NCBI RefSeq assembly: GCF_000002425.4
Contig: NC_037275.1
Location: forward strand, 708,636-772,635
Length of the DNA stretch: 64,000 nt
Reading direction: 5' to 3'
Source of the DNA: Physcomitrium patens
Taxonomy: Eukaryota > Streptophyta > Bryopsida > Funariales > Funariaceae
Numbering within the stretch: position 1 is the first letter of the stretch; every line of letters begins with the position of its first letter. The notes beneath the pieces are model-generated. The model was not told the DNA's origin, searched no databases, and saw nothing but the letters and a program-made list of their open reading frames with translations. Of the stretch, positions 11,618 through 23,234 are shown in pieces. Made by a program: the position numbers and the translations under genes.

Positions 11618-13383
11618 GTATTATGTGGCGTTTGGCTTGAAAATGCATTGGACACTTAGCTGTGGAAGTTAAAAGTGAAATTGCAACAAGTCTTAAGAAC
11701 TCTAATTGATTTGTAAATAAATTATAATTAAAGATTAGAAAATATAATAAAATACTAATTAAATTCAATCAAAATTTAGAAGGAATTATGTAAGTAATAG
11801 AAAGTATTTCTAGAGATCCTTTAAAGAATCATAAAGAAATAACATAGAAATTCAAAAATATACTAAAATAGAAATCTTAATAAAATATTAAAATAGAAAT
11901 CTTAATTAAATTCTAATCAAAATCTAATAAAATTCTAATCAAATCCTAATCAAATTCTAATTAAATTCTAAATAAAACCTAGTCAAATCCTAAACAAACC
12001 TTAACCAAATTTTAGTCAAATTCTAAAAAAATTCTAACCAAATCCTAACCAAATTCTAAAAAAATTCTAAATAAATCCTAATCAAATTCTAAATAAATCT
12101 TGATCAAATCCTAAACAAATCCTAAAAAAATCTTAATCAAATCCTAACCAAATTATAAATAAATCCTAATAAAATCCTAAATAAATTCTAATCAAATCCT
12201 AAACAAATCCTAAACAAATCCTAATCAAATCCTAAATATATCCTAATAAAATCATAAACAAATCTTAAATTAATTCTAATTAAATCCTAAATAATCCTAA
12301 TCAAACTCTAATTGATCCCTAAACATACTCTAATCAAATTCTAAATAATCTCAAATAATTCCTATAGCAATTTTAAACCTCATTAACTAATGAATGAACC
12401 ATTGATTTTAACTAAAATTTTACATACCTCTTAAAAATTAAATTCAAAACAAGCACAAATTTTTTGAAAAAGATCAAACTCACTAAAAAGAAGATCAATC
12501 CTAATATTTGCTCGGATATTGGCTGGCCTCCTTCTCTAATCTAAATGTTGAATTTTCAATGCCAATATCTCATTATCATACTGTTGAATTGATCTTAAAT
12601 TTCTTAAATATGTAGAAAAATAAGTCTACTATCCACATACATAATTTTCACTCTAATCAAATGAATTGATTGCAAGAAATCTTAGAAGCCCCCACTAGGC
12701 CTAAAACTCTATCTCTCGAGATCCTAATCCACTTAAACCTCAATAACCTTTGATCCAGTCTTTTGATCAAGCTGAAACTTATAGCATATATTGAATACAA
12801 AACCTTCAAAATTTCACCTATGGATCTATTGCTTAATTTACAAAATTTTCCGAAAAGTATCTTCCTATTTATTTCACAAATTTTGAGTCACTCAAAACAA
12901 ACTTGGTCTTTGCAGAGCTCTTACAAAGTCAATACAAATCCAAATCACTCCAAATCAATGCCTACCAATACTATATGAAGTCTGCTCTCTAATTTCATTC
13001 TTCAAACTGCCAAAGATCTCCAAAATCATCGTCGGATCTCATTTTTGTACCTTAGGATCTGATTTCAACTCTGGTTCATAATTTACTCTTTTTATGTATT
13101 AATATCTAATTTTTCTTAGTAATTTTTACTAGAACTTATTCTAATCTTCTTCTTAAAGTTACTTATATTGTTTATTTTTTCAATCTACTTTGTTTTGTTT
13201 TATTTATTATCCTATAAAGTAAGTAAAAGTCACTTTTAAAAAAAATTAATATTACTACTAAAAGTTTTACTATCTTCCTATCTTTTATTCATATTTTTCT
13301 ACTTTATTTTTTAACTTGGATCTTCTATAATAAAATCCATATTATCATTTTTTACCATATAGTCATATTACAATACAATAGCA
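11618..13383 (-). repeat. Solo LTR 'D' of an A/F-type element (about 1.77 kb)
   Basis: In element orientation it begins TGCTATTGTATTGTAATATG at 13,383 and ends ...AATAC at about 11,618. Both ends match LTR D' (45,286-47,152). No internal region follows, so it is a solo LTR. It interrupts the chromodomain of element C. Allowing for transitions, the flanks gtgtc (11,613-11,617) and the bases joining at 26,857 are compatible with a duplicated GCGCC target. A degenerate tandem array fills 11,885-12,360. Confidence 0.7.
11885..12360. repeat. Degenerate tandem array of about 11-12 bp units inside LTR D
   Basis: About 40 imperfect copies of units such as AAATCCTAATC and AAATCCTAAAC follow one another. 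The opposite strand reads GATTAGGATTT. The same kind of array sits at the same place in the LTRs at 46,330-46,860 and 50,180-50,740, so it belongs to the LTR family and is not a local microsatellite. Confidence 0.85.
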
Positions 13384-13385
13384 GC

Positions 13386-13654
13386 TGTCATGAATTTAAA
13401 ATACTAACTAGAAATCTAAACAAGAAGCTCAAGAAGAATTGGCAAGAACTAGATTAATCAGATGAGTACAAGAACAATACTAGAGAAGCGAACTAGAGCT
13501 CCAAGAGGTGTGTTGTCGAGACTAAGGATCCCTTCAATTTCGGCTCCTATATATATTACAAGCTAGGAAGCTTCTCAAGTAGCTTCTACAAACTACAAAG
13601 CTTTTCTAAAATCTTTTAGCATCTTCTATAACTTCTTAGTATATGTCCTTCACA
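13386..13654 (-). repeat. 3' LTR of element E (269 bp)
   Basis: On the plus strand it begins TGTCATGAATTT and ends CCTTCACA. It is a close copy of 26,584-26,851. The GAGACT...TATATATA arrangement of TATA box and presumed transcript start is at 13,513-13,560. Confidence 0.85.
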
Positions 13655-13676
13655 TCACCCTCCCCTCCTTTTAGCT
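13655..13676 (-). other. Polypurine tract of element E
   Basis: The minus strand reads AAAAGGAGGGGAGGGTGA directly before the 3' LTR, the expected place of the plus-strand primer. Confidence 0.7.
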
Positions 13677-13699
13677 TCAAGGTCTTCGAGAAGCACTCC

Positions 13700-14070
13700 T
13701 ATTGCGAGCCAATACTAACGTAAGAAGTTGAAAATTTGTCGCATAGTATTTGTAATATATTCCAATTATTGTTTGCATGGCAAGTAGTTCATTGGTCCTT
13801 GTAACCAATGATAGTGTCGTACGCTTTCGATTTTCGACCAAGCATGAACTTCCATATCTTCATTATAAAAATGCCTTATAAACACTCCTTCGAGAAGATC
13901 ACCTTAGGCAGGTTCTACCTCAAATACAATCACTCGTCACTTATTATTAGATATCCTCCGTTGTCTTTGTAGTATAAGCGGTTCTTCATCTCGAGGTTGT
14001 CTTCGTGAGATACTCGGTTGAGATGATATGACTGGTATGGTATCTATCTCTTGGCTATCTATATCAGACC
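13700..14070 (-). pseudogene. Remnant of the extra ORF3 in element E
   Basis: Between the chromodomain and the 3' LTR the minus strand still encodes short segments matching ORF3 of element G. Examples are RHYHWLQGPMNYL near 13,777-13,818 (G: GHYRWLRGPINYL) and EYITNTMRQIFNFL (G: EYVANTIRRILDFL). It is broken at several points. Its presence here shows that ORF3 predates the split of the E and G subfamilies. Confidence 0.65.
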
Positions 14071-14279
14071 AAAAAAATAAGCACTAAACATGGAAGAATG
14101 GGCTCAGGTTACAGATTTATAGTCTCTAACTATGTCTTTTAGAGGTTCCTTCTCCCCCTTCTTTGTAAGGTCGAGGATTAAGAAGCTTCAAAGAAAAAGA
14201 ACTTCACTGAAAAACTTTCATTGAAAGGGCTTAGATTTCTGAAGATAACATCAATGAAACTCTTGTACTTTTTGCAACG

Positions 14280-15571
14280 CATTGATAAGATTTTCCGCTG
14301 GTTCCCATGTGCACTCATTGATATCATAGCTGGTCCAATGTACTAAGTATTTGAATTTCTCTCACTTACATCACAAATCTAATACCTTTTCTACCTTGTG
14401 TTCCTCATGGTTCTCAATTTCAATACTAGGTGGTAGAAATTACACTCTTCTAAGTAAAGACGACTCTCAATAAGGCTCTAACAAAGAAATATGAAAGATT
14501 GGGTATACTTTTATAAGAGCCGGTAACCGCAGACAGTATGCCACTGAATTGATTTACTTGTGGATGACAAATGGTTCCAATCTCCGATAGTCCAACTTAT
14601 CACATGGCCACTTGGTTTTGATATTCTGTCGAAGCAGCCATACTTTATTTCCAATTTTGAAAATAGGTGCCTGATTTCAAAATTTGTCTGCGGACGCCTA
14701 GTAAGCTTTTTGGGCAGTTTGCAATTGAAGCTTCAATAGTTGTTTCACAAATCCTTCAGTTGTCAAGTTGTTATTGATTGACAGACTCAACAAATCAAGC
14801 TTCGGATGATACCTACAGTTGGAAAAGAATGGTGTTTGTTGAGTCGACGCATAAAGGTGTTGTTATATGTAAATTTGGCTAACAATAGATATGCAGTCCA
14901 ATCATCTTGCTGATAGTTGATGCTGCATCATAAATACTGCTCCAAAATTTAGTTCACCTGTTTTGTTTGGCCGTCAGTTTGAGGATGAAAAGTCAAAGAA
15001 AGCTTGATATCCACCTTCAATATCTCAAAGAGAGATCTCCAAAACTTTGATACATATTGGGTTTCTTGATTCGATACGATATCATCTGATAAATCATAAT
15101 ATTAATACATACTATCAAAGAAGAGCCTTGTTGTGTCTTTACTTGACGATGTTTTCTTGCAAGGGACAAAGTATGCCATCTTTATAAGCCGATCTACCAC
15201 AACAAAAATACTGTGAAATGAATTCGATGGCGGCAGGTCCGTAATGAAGTCCATAGTAACTAAAGACCATGGCCGATGTGGAATAGGTAATGGCTGAAGA
15301 AGACCATAAGAATGATGCCAAGGGTTCTTGGATCTTGAACAAATGTCACAAGAGAGGATGAAATCTTTAACGTCCTTCCACATTTGGGGCCACCAAAAAT
15401 CTCGAGAAATAATTTCCAAGGTCTTATTGAATCCAAAATATCTAGTAGCTAGAAAGTCGTATCAAGATTGGAGAACTCAGAGTCATGCTGGTCCCTTTGG
15501 AATATACAATTGCTCTTTAAAATATAAAAGATCTCTTTCCACCTTGAACTTGTCATTATTGACACATTATT
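14280..15571 (-). pseudogene. Element E integrase and chromodomain region (broken)
   Basis: The integrase zinc-binding part lies about 15,420-15,330 (SRDFWWPQMWKDVKDF, CDICSRSK). The catalytic core follows, with VTMDFITDLPPS near 15,250. Further on, 14,440-14,290 still shows a chromodomain with YLVHWTSYDI and the CTWEPAENL box. A chromodomain binds methylated histone tails and steers integration to heterochromatin in this clade. The stretch is broken in several places. The integrase linker is split at 15,571 by the insertion of element B and continues at 23,235. Confidence 0.8.
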
Positions 15572-17255
15572 GTATTACATGTTATTTAGCTTTAAAACGC
15601 ACTGAGCATTCGGCTGTGGAAGATAAAATAATGTTTTGCAAGTATCCAAGTAGTCTAGTGGGTTTCAACCATCTAAATACAAACTATTTCGGATTTCAAT
15701 GTAAAAGCTTAATCCCAATACAAAGTACTTAGAAATATTATTCTTAATAACTTCTAGATATTATAAGCACAAATTCTTTTGTTATTTATTAATTTTATAT
15801 TTTTATATTTTTTTATTAGTTTTTTTTTAATTTTAAATTTTTAAATTTTTAATTTTTTAAACCTTAACCCAAGATAGTGAGCTTTGGCAAGCTGTAATTC
15901 TCAATCTAAATATTCGATTAGTATAAAACTTCTACCACTACTATCTTTGTAAGTCTTCTAAATGCTCAATAAGTTTTAATCCAATCCAACATATAGATTG
16001 CAAGGAAATGCCATAAATCCACACTAATGTCCCTTGACTGCCGCCTAGAAAGTTGATAATGAACTTTGATTTACAATTTCTCCTTTTCTAACTGTTAATT
16101 CTCATTCAAACTTTGTGTGCAGTTTTGTTATTAAGTCTTTGACTTATCATGTCAAAATTCACCTTATTCCAATAGGTAGATCTCCAGATATTACAGAAAT
16201 CCTAAACAACCTCAATATGCCAACTTCTGATACCTCTTTATACTAATGATCAAATATCCTCTATCTGTATCATTAGATTAACACAAATTTTTGCGTGCAC
16301 TTGGCATACTCAACCATCTAAAATTTCAATCACAGATGTCTCTTCAATTTTGAAAAACAGTTAAGAGTACTAGCCTTAACTTTATTGCAAAAAAAACCCA
16401 AATCACAATACAAACATTGACTTTGAGCAACAATTGCCAATCTTCCCAAATCCTATGAAACTAAGTCTTATACCTTTCAAAAGAGCTTGAAGCTAGCACT
16501 CCAATTCCAAAATCTTGATCTTCGAATGCCCTCTTATTTTTTATTTTTTATTTTTTTTATTTTTTTTTTAACTCCATGAGGTCCTCTATTTTTCCGCCTT
16601 GGACTCGGAATTGGAACAGCAGACCATGCTTCCATGAAATTCTCGCTTCTAAGAAGATCTTTTCATAGAAAGGATATTTCTCCGAAATGACATAGCAAAC
16701 GGAACAGCTTGAAATGGAACCAAAGCCTCCGTAATTTAGACCTAATTAGGTTGCTCAACCGAGTCAGGTTTCATACTGGATAAGACGCCCGCAACTAGTT
16801 CCGGATTGGATGTCCCCGTAATTGGGTCAAATTAGCCCTTCGCATCAAGCTCACTCAAATATTGAATTGGTCCTTTCTCCTTTTGCCAACTCCTAGTAAG
16901 AATAGCTTGGACACATTCCACCCGATTTACTAGAGAATCTTAAAGACCTCGATTTATCTCCTCAATATTTTTCTTGGCTTTGGATGTGCTGATTCCGATT
17001 ATTGAAATTGAATGGAGCATTACATTGTTAATAAGTATGCCTCGACTTCTTGCAATTTCCACACACTCACGCATAATCGTTACTAGCTCTGAGATTGGGA
17101 CATTCACTAGCATAATGACCAATCTGTCTGCAACAAAAACAACGAAGTGGTCTTTTCGCACCTCCATCAGGCATATTGGGTGTCTCCACTAGTATATACC
17201 TACTAGGCTTGTTCCATGTAGGGTTAGAAAATGATTTTGGTTGTCCCATTGGTAC
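15572..17255 (-). repeat. Left (3') LTR-derived segment of element B
   Basis: It matches the right LTR of B (for example 15,600-15,780 with 22,120-22,290 and 16,600-17,220 with 22,380-23,000) and, over 15,990-16,900, the LTR of A. It includes a segment coding for a zinc knuckle on the minus strand (about 17,090-17,160). It meets pol sequence near 17,255. Confidence 0.75.
16940..17250 (-). pseudogene. Zinc-knuckle coding segment within the left LTR of element B
   Basis: The minus strand encodes PLRCFCCRQIGHYASECPN, a CX2CX4HX4C knuckle, near 17,100-17,160. It differs from B's own Gag knuckle (CIWCDDASHTRKDC), so it does not come from the adjacent gag. The same segment with two knuckles lies in the right LTR. 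It is a Gag-like fragment carried in the LTR, not a functional gene. Confidence 0.65.
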
Positions 17256-20200
17256 ATATTTTTCCACCAATATCGTTCCTTAAGTTTAGCAAAAATAGCC
17301 CAAATTCCTCTATGTCCTGTCCATAAACTATCATGAAACCCATTTAATAATTTTTGTTTCTCTTCCTTATTGCCTATCACTCTTTGTGGCATTTCAATTC
17401 CTTTCTTTGATCTCTTCCATAAGAATCCTTCTTGAAGCAAAAATCCATATCCCTTTTTTCTTATTCGTTTAAATTTTTTTGTAGACCAATTCTTTTGCTT
17501 AATCAAGATATTCAAGTAATAACCAATATCTAATAATTCTCCTTCATAAAATTATTCAAGAAATAGCTTGTCTTCTTTGTTAAGATTTGATACTGAATAG
17601 AATTTTGATCCAACATCATCAATGTCTTCAACCATTTCGTCTTTTCTTTCATATCTTGCTCGAGATAGCATGTCTGCTACTAAATTATCTTTTCTAGCAA
17701 CATGCTTAAATTCCAGATTTAATGACTTAATATAAGTAATCCATCTTAACATTGCAATATCCGGCATTGAACAATTAGTAATCATTCCAAGTAATGGGGA
17801 GAAATCTGTTTCAATTACTACTGTTGCATTAATCAAATAATCTCTTTGAGCTTCTATAGTCGAAACAACTCCTCAAAGTTCTCTTTTGACTTGCGAATAT
17901 GAACGTTGATGAATACTTAAAATTTTAGCTCCAAATCAAACTACAAATCTATTTCTACTTAAATCATCTTGATCCACAGTCCATCCAATAGCAATAGGAC
18001 TAGTATCCACAGTAAGAATTACTTGTCTATTATAGTCATAATCAATTTTTCTTAAAATTGGAGGTGTCACCAATAACACCTTTAGTTTCTGCATTGCTTC
18101 AGTATACTTTCTTTTCCATTTAAATTGATAATCCTTATGTAATAATTCATATAATGGATCCGCTACATGAGTATATTGAGGAATCTATATACGATAAAAT
18201 ACACAAGCTCCTAAAAACTTGTGTACTTCTATTAAAGAGTCACATGAATCTTTCATCCTTCTAATTGCATCAACTTTTCTTTCATCTGGCTTTCTCCCAA
18301 AAAATCCACACAAATACCCAACAATAAGAACTTCATGTACTCCAAATGTAGATTTTGCTCCTGAAAGTGTAAGATGAACCTCTTCAAGTCGAATTAAAAT
18401 CTTTTCATAATCTTGTATATGATCAACAACATATTTGCAACACCTTCTCTCATCTAAAGTTTCATCTTTTTCTCCTTCTTTACATCCTTTGATAAAAATA
18501 TCATCTAAAAAAGACATAGTTTTTTCAAGAATGAAGTCTCTTAATTCCTTGTTCTTCCCATTCATCATATGTGCAACTGAGTTAGTAGCACCTTGTAGGA
18601 GAGTACACATTTTAAGTAATTCAAGTAGCGTTCTCATAGTTGTTAGATTTCTACTCCCATGCACAAGTTGAAATTGATCATAACTCGAATATAAATCAAC
18701 CATTGAATAAATTTCCCTTCCCGCAAACGCTTCTGCAAATTCGTCTACTAAAGGTCTTATACTTGCATTTCTTATAGTTACTGCATTCATTGGCTGCATA
18801 TCTTAAATAAAACGTAAAGATCCATTTTTCTTAGGCACCATAAATCAACAACTAGAATAAGGAGCAAAAGAAGGCTCCAAAATTTTCACTCGCATCTTTT
18901 CTTTCAATAATTCCACCAATTTAGGTAAATGTGTCCTCACAACAGGAATTGATCTTAAGTTCAAAGGTACATGAGTACCTGTAAAGATAAATATAGAAGC
19001 AACAATATTAGGATCTACAAATCCTATTTCATGAGACCCAAAGGTAAATGATTTACCTCATTTTGTAAGCATTTTTTTTAAAATATTCAATTTTTGTTGG
19101 AAATAAAGAACCATCACATCCAATCTTCAATTCTTCAAAAGTCTTCTTTGTAAACTGATGTCCAATCTTCTTTGGATCTCTTAAACTCTCTTCTTTTGAT
19201 GCTTCTTCTATTTGCTCCTTAGAATCTTTTAGTAAAGGTTCGGCAACAGGTTTTATTTTTTTATCTACTGCTTTATATTTTGTCTCTACAATAACTTTTG
19301 GTGCTTGAAAAGATTCAAGTGTAATATAAACCTCCTTTGAATGAATTTCTATAATCTTATCATTATCTCCTAATCCAATAGATGTAATTAATTTCAAAGT
19401 ATCCTCCAATCTATTTTCTTCATAAACACTTAAAATCCTCTCATCATCTTCTAATGTCCCTAACTTGAGTAATTCTCTTTTAATACTATATAATCTTTTT
19501 CTTTCTTTTCTTTTAAAATCATCAACTTTCTTATACATAATATTTCCATTCTCTAAAATACCAATAAAACTCGTATCAAAGACACCTTCATCTCGTGAGA
19601 GTACCTCCTCTTTTGTACCTCCACAATCGCGCTTTATAGTGGTACCTCCCCAAAATCCTTAAATCCTTCAACAATCTTTGGCAATGGTTTCTCCCTCAAC
19701 CTATCTCAATTTCGTTCATGATTAGGAGGTACTGTTAGAAATTGTATAGCTTTCTTTCCATCTTCACTATGTAGTCTTGCATAAGTAGAACCATCGTTAA
19801 GTACTTTTATTTCCATCCGTGTTACCATAATATAAGGTTGTCCTAAAATCAATGGATAAGACATTGTATCTTGGGCTAAAAAATGTTGTTCTGTCGCAAC
19901 ATCTCCAATCTGAATTTTGATATCTGAACAAGTTCACTATAATTCACCTCATTTGTTATTAGCTGCTCGTATTATCCATCTATATTCTATATCAATTGGC
20001 CATTTCCGCTTCTTATAAAGATCCTTAGATATAAGATTTATTTCAGAACCATGGTCGACTAAAACAACAATTGGTTCTTCTGTATATCCTACTTTCATCA
20101 ATACTTCAGTAGTTATTTTTGGCCAATGCTTTTGAGTATAATGGCTTGAATCTTCTATTTCCTTATCAATATAATCTTCGAAACATACTCATTGATTATA

Positions 20201-22015
20201 TCCATTCTTTTTATTTGTTGATTGTTTGTAACCATTATCAACCTCTTCTTCATCTTTATATAATCTTGCATCAATAGCATGATTCATTCTAGCTTCGTCC
20301 ATTAATTACCTCTTTAGTTTAATGCTGTCAATGATAACATCATGAAATTCCTTCTATGTAATTTCTAAATTTTTTTTTAGTGTGAATTCCACCTTAGCAT
20401 TTAATATACGTTCTTCCAACACCCCTTTTAAATTTGTTGCCGCTTCAATATCAGAAAGTAGCTTATAAGCAATTAATTTATCTTTATCTTTTGTCTCCTT
20501 TGTTTTTTCTTCCAGTGATGCTGAGGTACCCTTTATAGGCAATTCTTGTGAAGCAGCCTCACGAGCCTTATCTCCTCGAGTTTGCCTCTTAGAAGAATTT
20601 CCTTCTCTTGTATCATCAAAATTTCTTCGTCTCTTTTCTTCCATCAAAGCTTCATGTTGGCTCTTAGAAATATATGTATGAACTGAAAGAGACTCAACAA
20701 GATCTTCCCAACTTGTTGCACCTCGTATTGTAACTGCAGTCCTTAATAATGCTTCCTTAAGCATTTTTCCTTTTTGCATTATAGAAATGGTAGAAGCCCA
20801 AAATTCACTAGTTTCTATACTTCCACCAAAGTCATCATCTACTCTAGCACCATAACTTGCACTTTCTCGTGTTGCTATTCCATGTTCTATTAAATAATCT
20901 TGAATCAATGCTCTCATACCTCTTTTGCCAAAATTGGTTTGAAAGAGATCCTCTATATCATTTAATGCAATCTTTCCATCTTTCTAGTAAATAGCTCCTT
21001 ACTGTACCATATTATTAAATTTATTGCAATCCTTCCTAGTATGTGAAGCGTCATCACACCAGATACATCTTTGTACATACCCTTGTTTTGAAACATTATT
21101 CAAATTGTTTGTAAAAGTATTTTCTTCAAGTCTTGTCAATTTGATTTGAAGATCTCGCATTCCACGTATAATTTCTTCAGTCCCCATATCTCCTTTCTTT
21201 GATAAAGATGTTGAAGGTTGAACAGGTTGTATTGTTGGTCGTGTTATATGTATTAGAATTTTAGGTGCTTGTATTGTTTTTGGAATATTATTCCTATCCT
21301 TCCTCTTTTCTCTCTTTTACAAGCAAATCCACTGTATTTTTAATATTTTTTCACTTTATTGTCAATCCTTCATCTTCTTCTTTGTCTTTAAGAAGCAATC
21401 CCAATTTTCCTTGTAATTCTTGATCAACAACTTGAAGAAATAATTCAACCTTATTCGGCTCTAATGTCAATTTTTCTACCTTTGATAATTGAGAATACTG
21501 CCTCTCAAATTCCCTTAGTAGCTCTATTGCTTGTAAATTCTTATTAGGTCGCTCAATCCATTCTAGAAATAGTTTCTTAATAACACGATCAATATCCTCC
21601 AAGAAATATTCTTCTTTTAATGCATGTAAAAAAATCTCTCATGAATTTCCATAATATTCCATAATTGATGTAATATACTCTCTTATTTTTGGTATTGTGG
21701 CAAGTCCAAATAATTCAACCATCTTCTTCTCAGAAACCTGATTTAATTCTATTTCTAGAACATAACATCTTAAATACTTTGAAATATCCCTTCCATCAAA
21801 TTAATCAATTTTATTGACCACTGCTTACAATGCTTTGGTTGGTAAAGCTTCTTTGCGATCCTTGTTTTACTGTTGCTATATAGATAATGATAAAGCTTGA
21901 AACATATTACCAACGGATGGATCTATGTACATACCTTGTCTTTTAGAAGAAACCCCACCAGAAGCTTTACTTGAAGCTCCTTCAAAATATTTATTCTCAT
22001 TCTCCATAAAATAAA
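17256..22015 (-). pseudogene. Element B gag-pol region (broken)
   Basis: The order matches A: Gag from about 22,015 (MENENKYFEGASSK), CCHC knuckle near 21,050-21,090 (RCIWCDDASHTRKDC), retropepsin about 20,100-19,900, reverse transcriptase about 18,830-18,180 with FLDD near 18,510, RNase H about 18,100-17,560, and the beginning of the integrase zinc-binding domain about 17,350-17,260 (GHRGIWAIFAKLKERYWW). The integrase core is not present. Many breaks; it is a fossil. Confidence 0.8.
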
Positions 22016-22056
22016 AATAAAAATAAATGAATTCCAATACCTCCCACATCAAGCGT

Positions 22057-22074
22057 TTCACATTGGGTTCACTA
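22057..22074 (-). other. Decayed tRNA-Trp primer site of element B
   Basis: The minus strand reads TAGTGAACCCAATGTGAA, which differs from the site in A only by transitions. It keeps the same 8-base distance from the LTR end. Confidence 0.6.
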
Positions 22075-22082
22075 CTAATATC

Positions 22083-23234
22083 GTATTACATACTATCTAG
22101 CTTGCGAATGCACTGGACATTTGGCTGTAGAAGATAAAACAATGTTTTGTAAGTATTCAAATAGTCTAGTAGGTTTCAACCATCTAAATACAAACTATTT
22201 CAGATTTCAATGTAAAAGCTTAATTTCAATACAAAGTGCTTAGAAACACTATTTTTAATAACTTCTAGATATTACAAGGATAAATTCATTTGTTATTTGT
22301 TAGTTTTATTTTTATTTTTTTTATTTTTATTTATTTATTTATTTTTAACTCACTAAGGTCCCTTATTCTTCTACCTTAGTCTCGAAATTGGAACAGCAGA
22401 CCATACTTCTATGGAATTCCCGCCTCTAAAAAGATCTTTCCACAGAAAGGACGTTTCCCTAAAATGGCATAGAAAACGGAATAGCTTGAAATGGAATCGA
22501 AGCCTCCGTAATCGGGACCTCATTGGGTTACCCAACCGAGTCAGGTCTCATATTGGGTAAGAGGCCCGCAACAAATCCTAGATTGGATGTCCCCATAATT
22601 GGGTCAAATTAGCCCTTTGCATCAACCTCATTCAAATGTTGAATTGGTCCTTTTTCCTTTTGCCGACTCCTAGTAAGAACGGCTTGGACACATTCTACCC
22701 GATTTATTGAAGAATCTTGAGGACCTCGATTTATCTCCTCAATTTTTTTCTTGGCTTTGGATCTGCTGATTTCGATTATTGAAATTGAACAGAGCATTAC
22801 ATTGCAGATAAGTATGGCTCGACTGCTTACAATTCCTACATATTGGTGTGTAATCGTTATTGGCTCTGGGATTGGGACATTCACTAGCATAATAACCAAT
22901 CTGTCTGCAACAAAAACAATGAAGTGGTCTTTTTGCACCCCCATCAGGCATATTGGGTATCTCCACTGGTATATACCTACTAGGCTTATTCCATGTAGGG
23001 TTAGAAAATGATTTTGGTTGTCCCGTTGGTATCGAGGATACTTGGTTTGATGACGTCGGTAGAACATATTATTGATGTCACATACAATGGTATAGCTTAG
23101 AATGAGGTGACATTAACAAGCCCCTAAACATTGGCACTGGAATTGGCCACTGTTTCTAACATCCAAGATGACTAAATATTAATAAAATCTTTTTTATTTA
23201 TATTTTTATCATATAGTGGTCTTACAATATGACA
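22083..23234 (-). repeat. Right (5') LTR of element B (about 1.15 kb)
   Basis: In element orientation it begins TGTCATATTGTAAGACC at 23,234 and ends ...GTAATAC near 22,083. It lacks part of the central region present in the left copy. It carries a double zinc-knuckle coding segment at about 22,640-23,040. Confidence 0.75.
22640..23040 (-). pseudogene. Double zinc-knuckle Gag-like segment within the right LTR of element B
   Basis: The minus strand encodes two CX2CX4HX4C knuckles in a row: CFCCRQIGYYASEC (His replaced by Tyr here, His kept in the left copy) and CRNCKQSSHTYLQC, separated by PNPRANNDYTPI. The segment around it is Asn/Gln/Lys-rich. Two close knuckles are typical of a Gag nucleocapsid. 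Its position inside an LTR, and absence from the LTRs of A and D, suggest capture from another element. Confidence 0.65.

Larger units (their letters stand above)
15572..23234 (-). mobile_element. Element B: A-type Ty3 element inserted in the pol gene of element E
   Basis: LTR-like segments at 15,572-17,255 and 22,083-23,234 flank a gag-pol region closely related to that of A. Both outer edges pass directly into the RNase H-integrase linker of element E, so B inserted into E. A decayed tRNA-Trp primer site lies beside the right LTR. It is incomplete and broken in many places, and older than A judging by its larger number of differences. Confidence 0.8.

Noticed and set aside
11885-12360. Interstitial telomere repeat or satellite array.
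   Set aside because: The unit is related to but not the telomere repeat, and the array recurs inside the same LTR family at two other places, so it belongs to the LTR.
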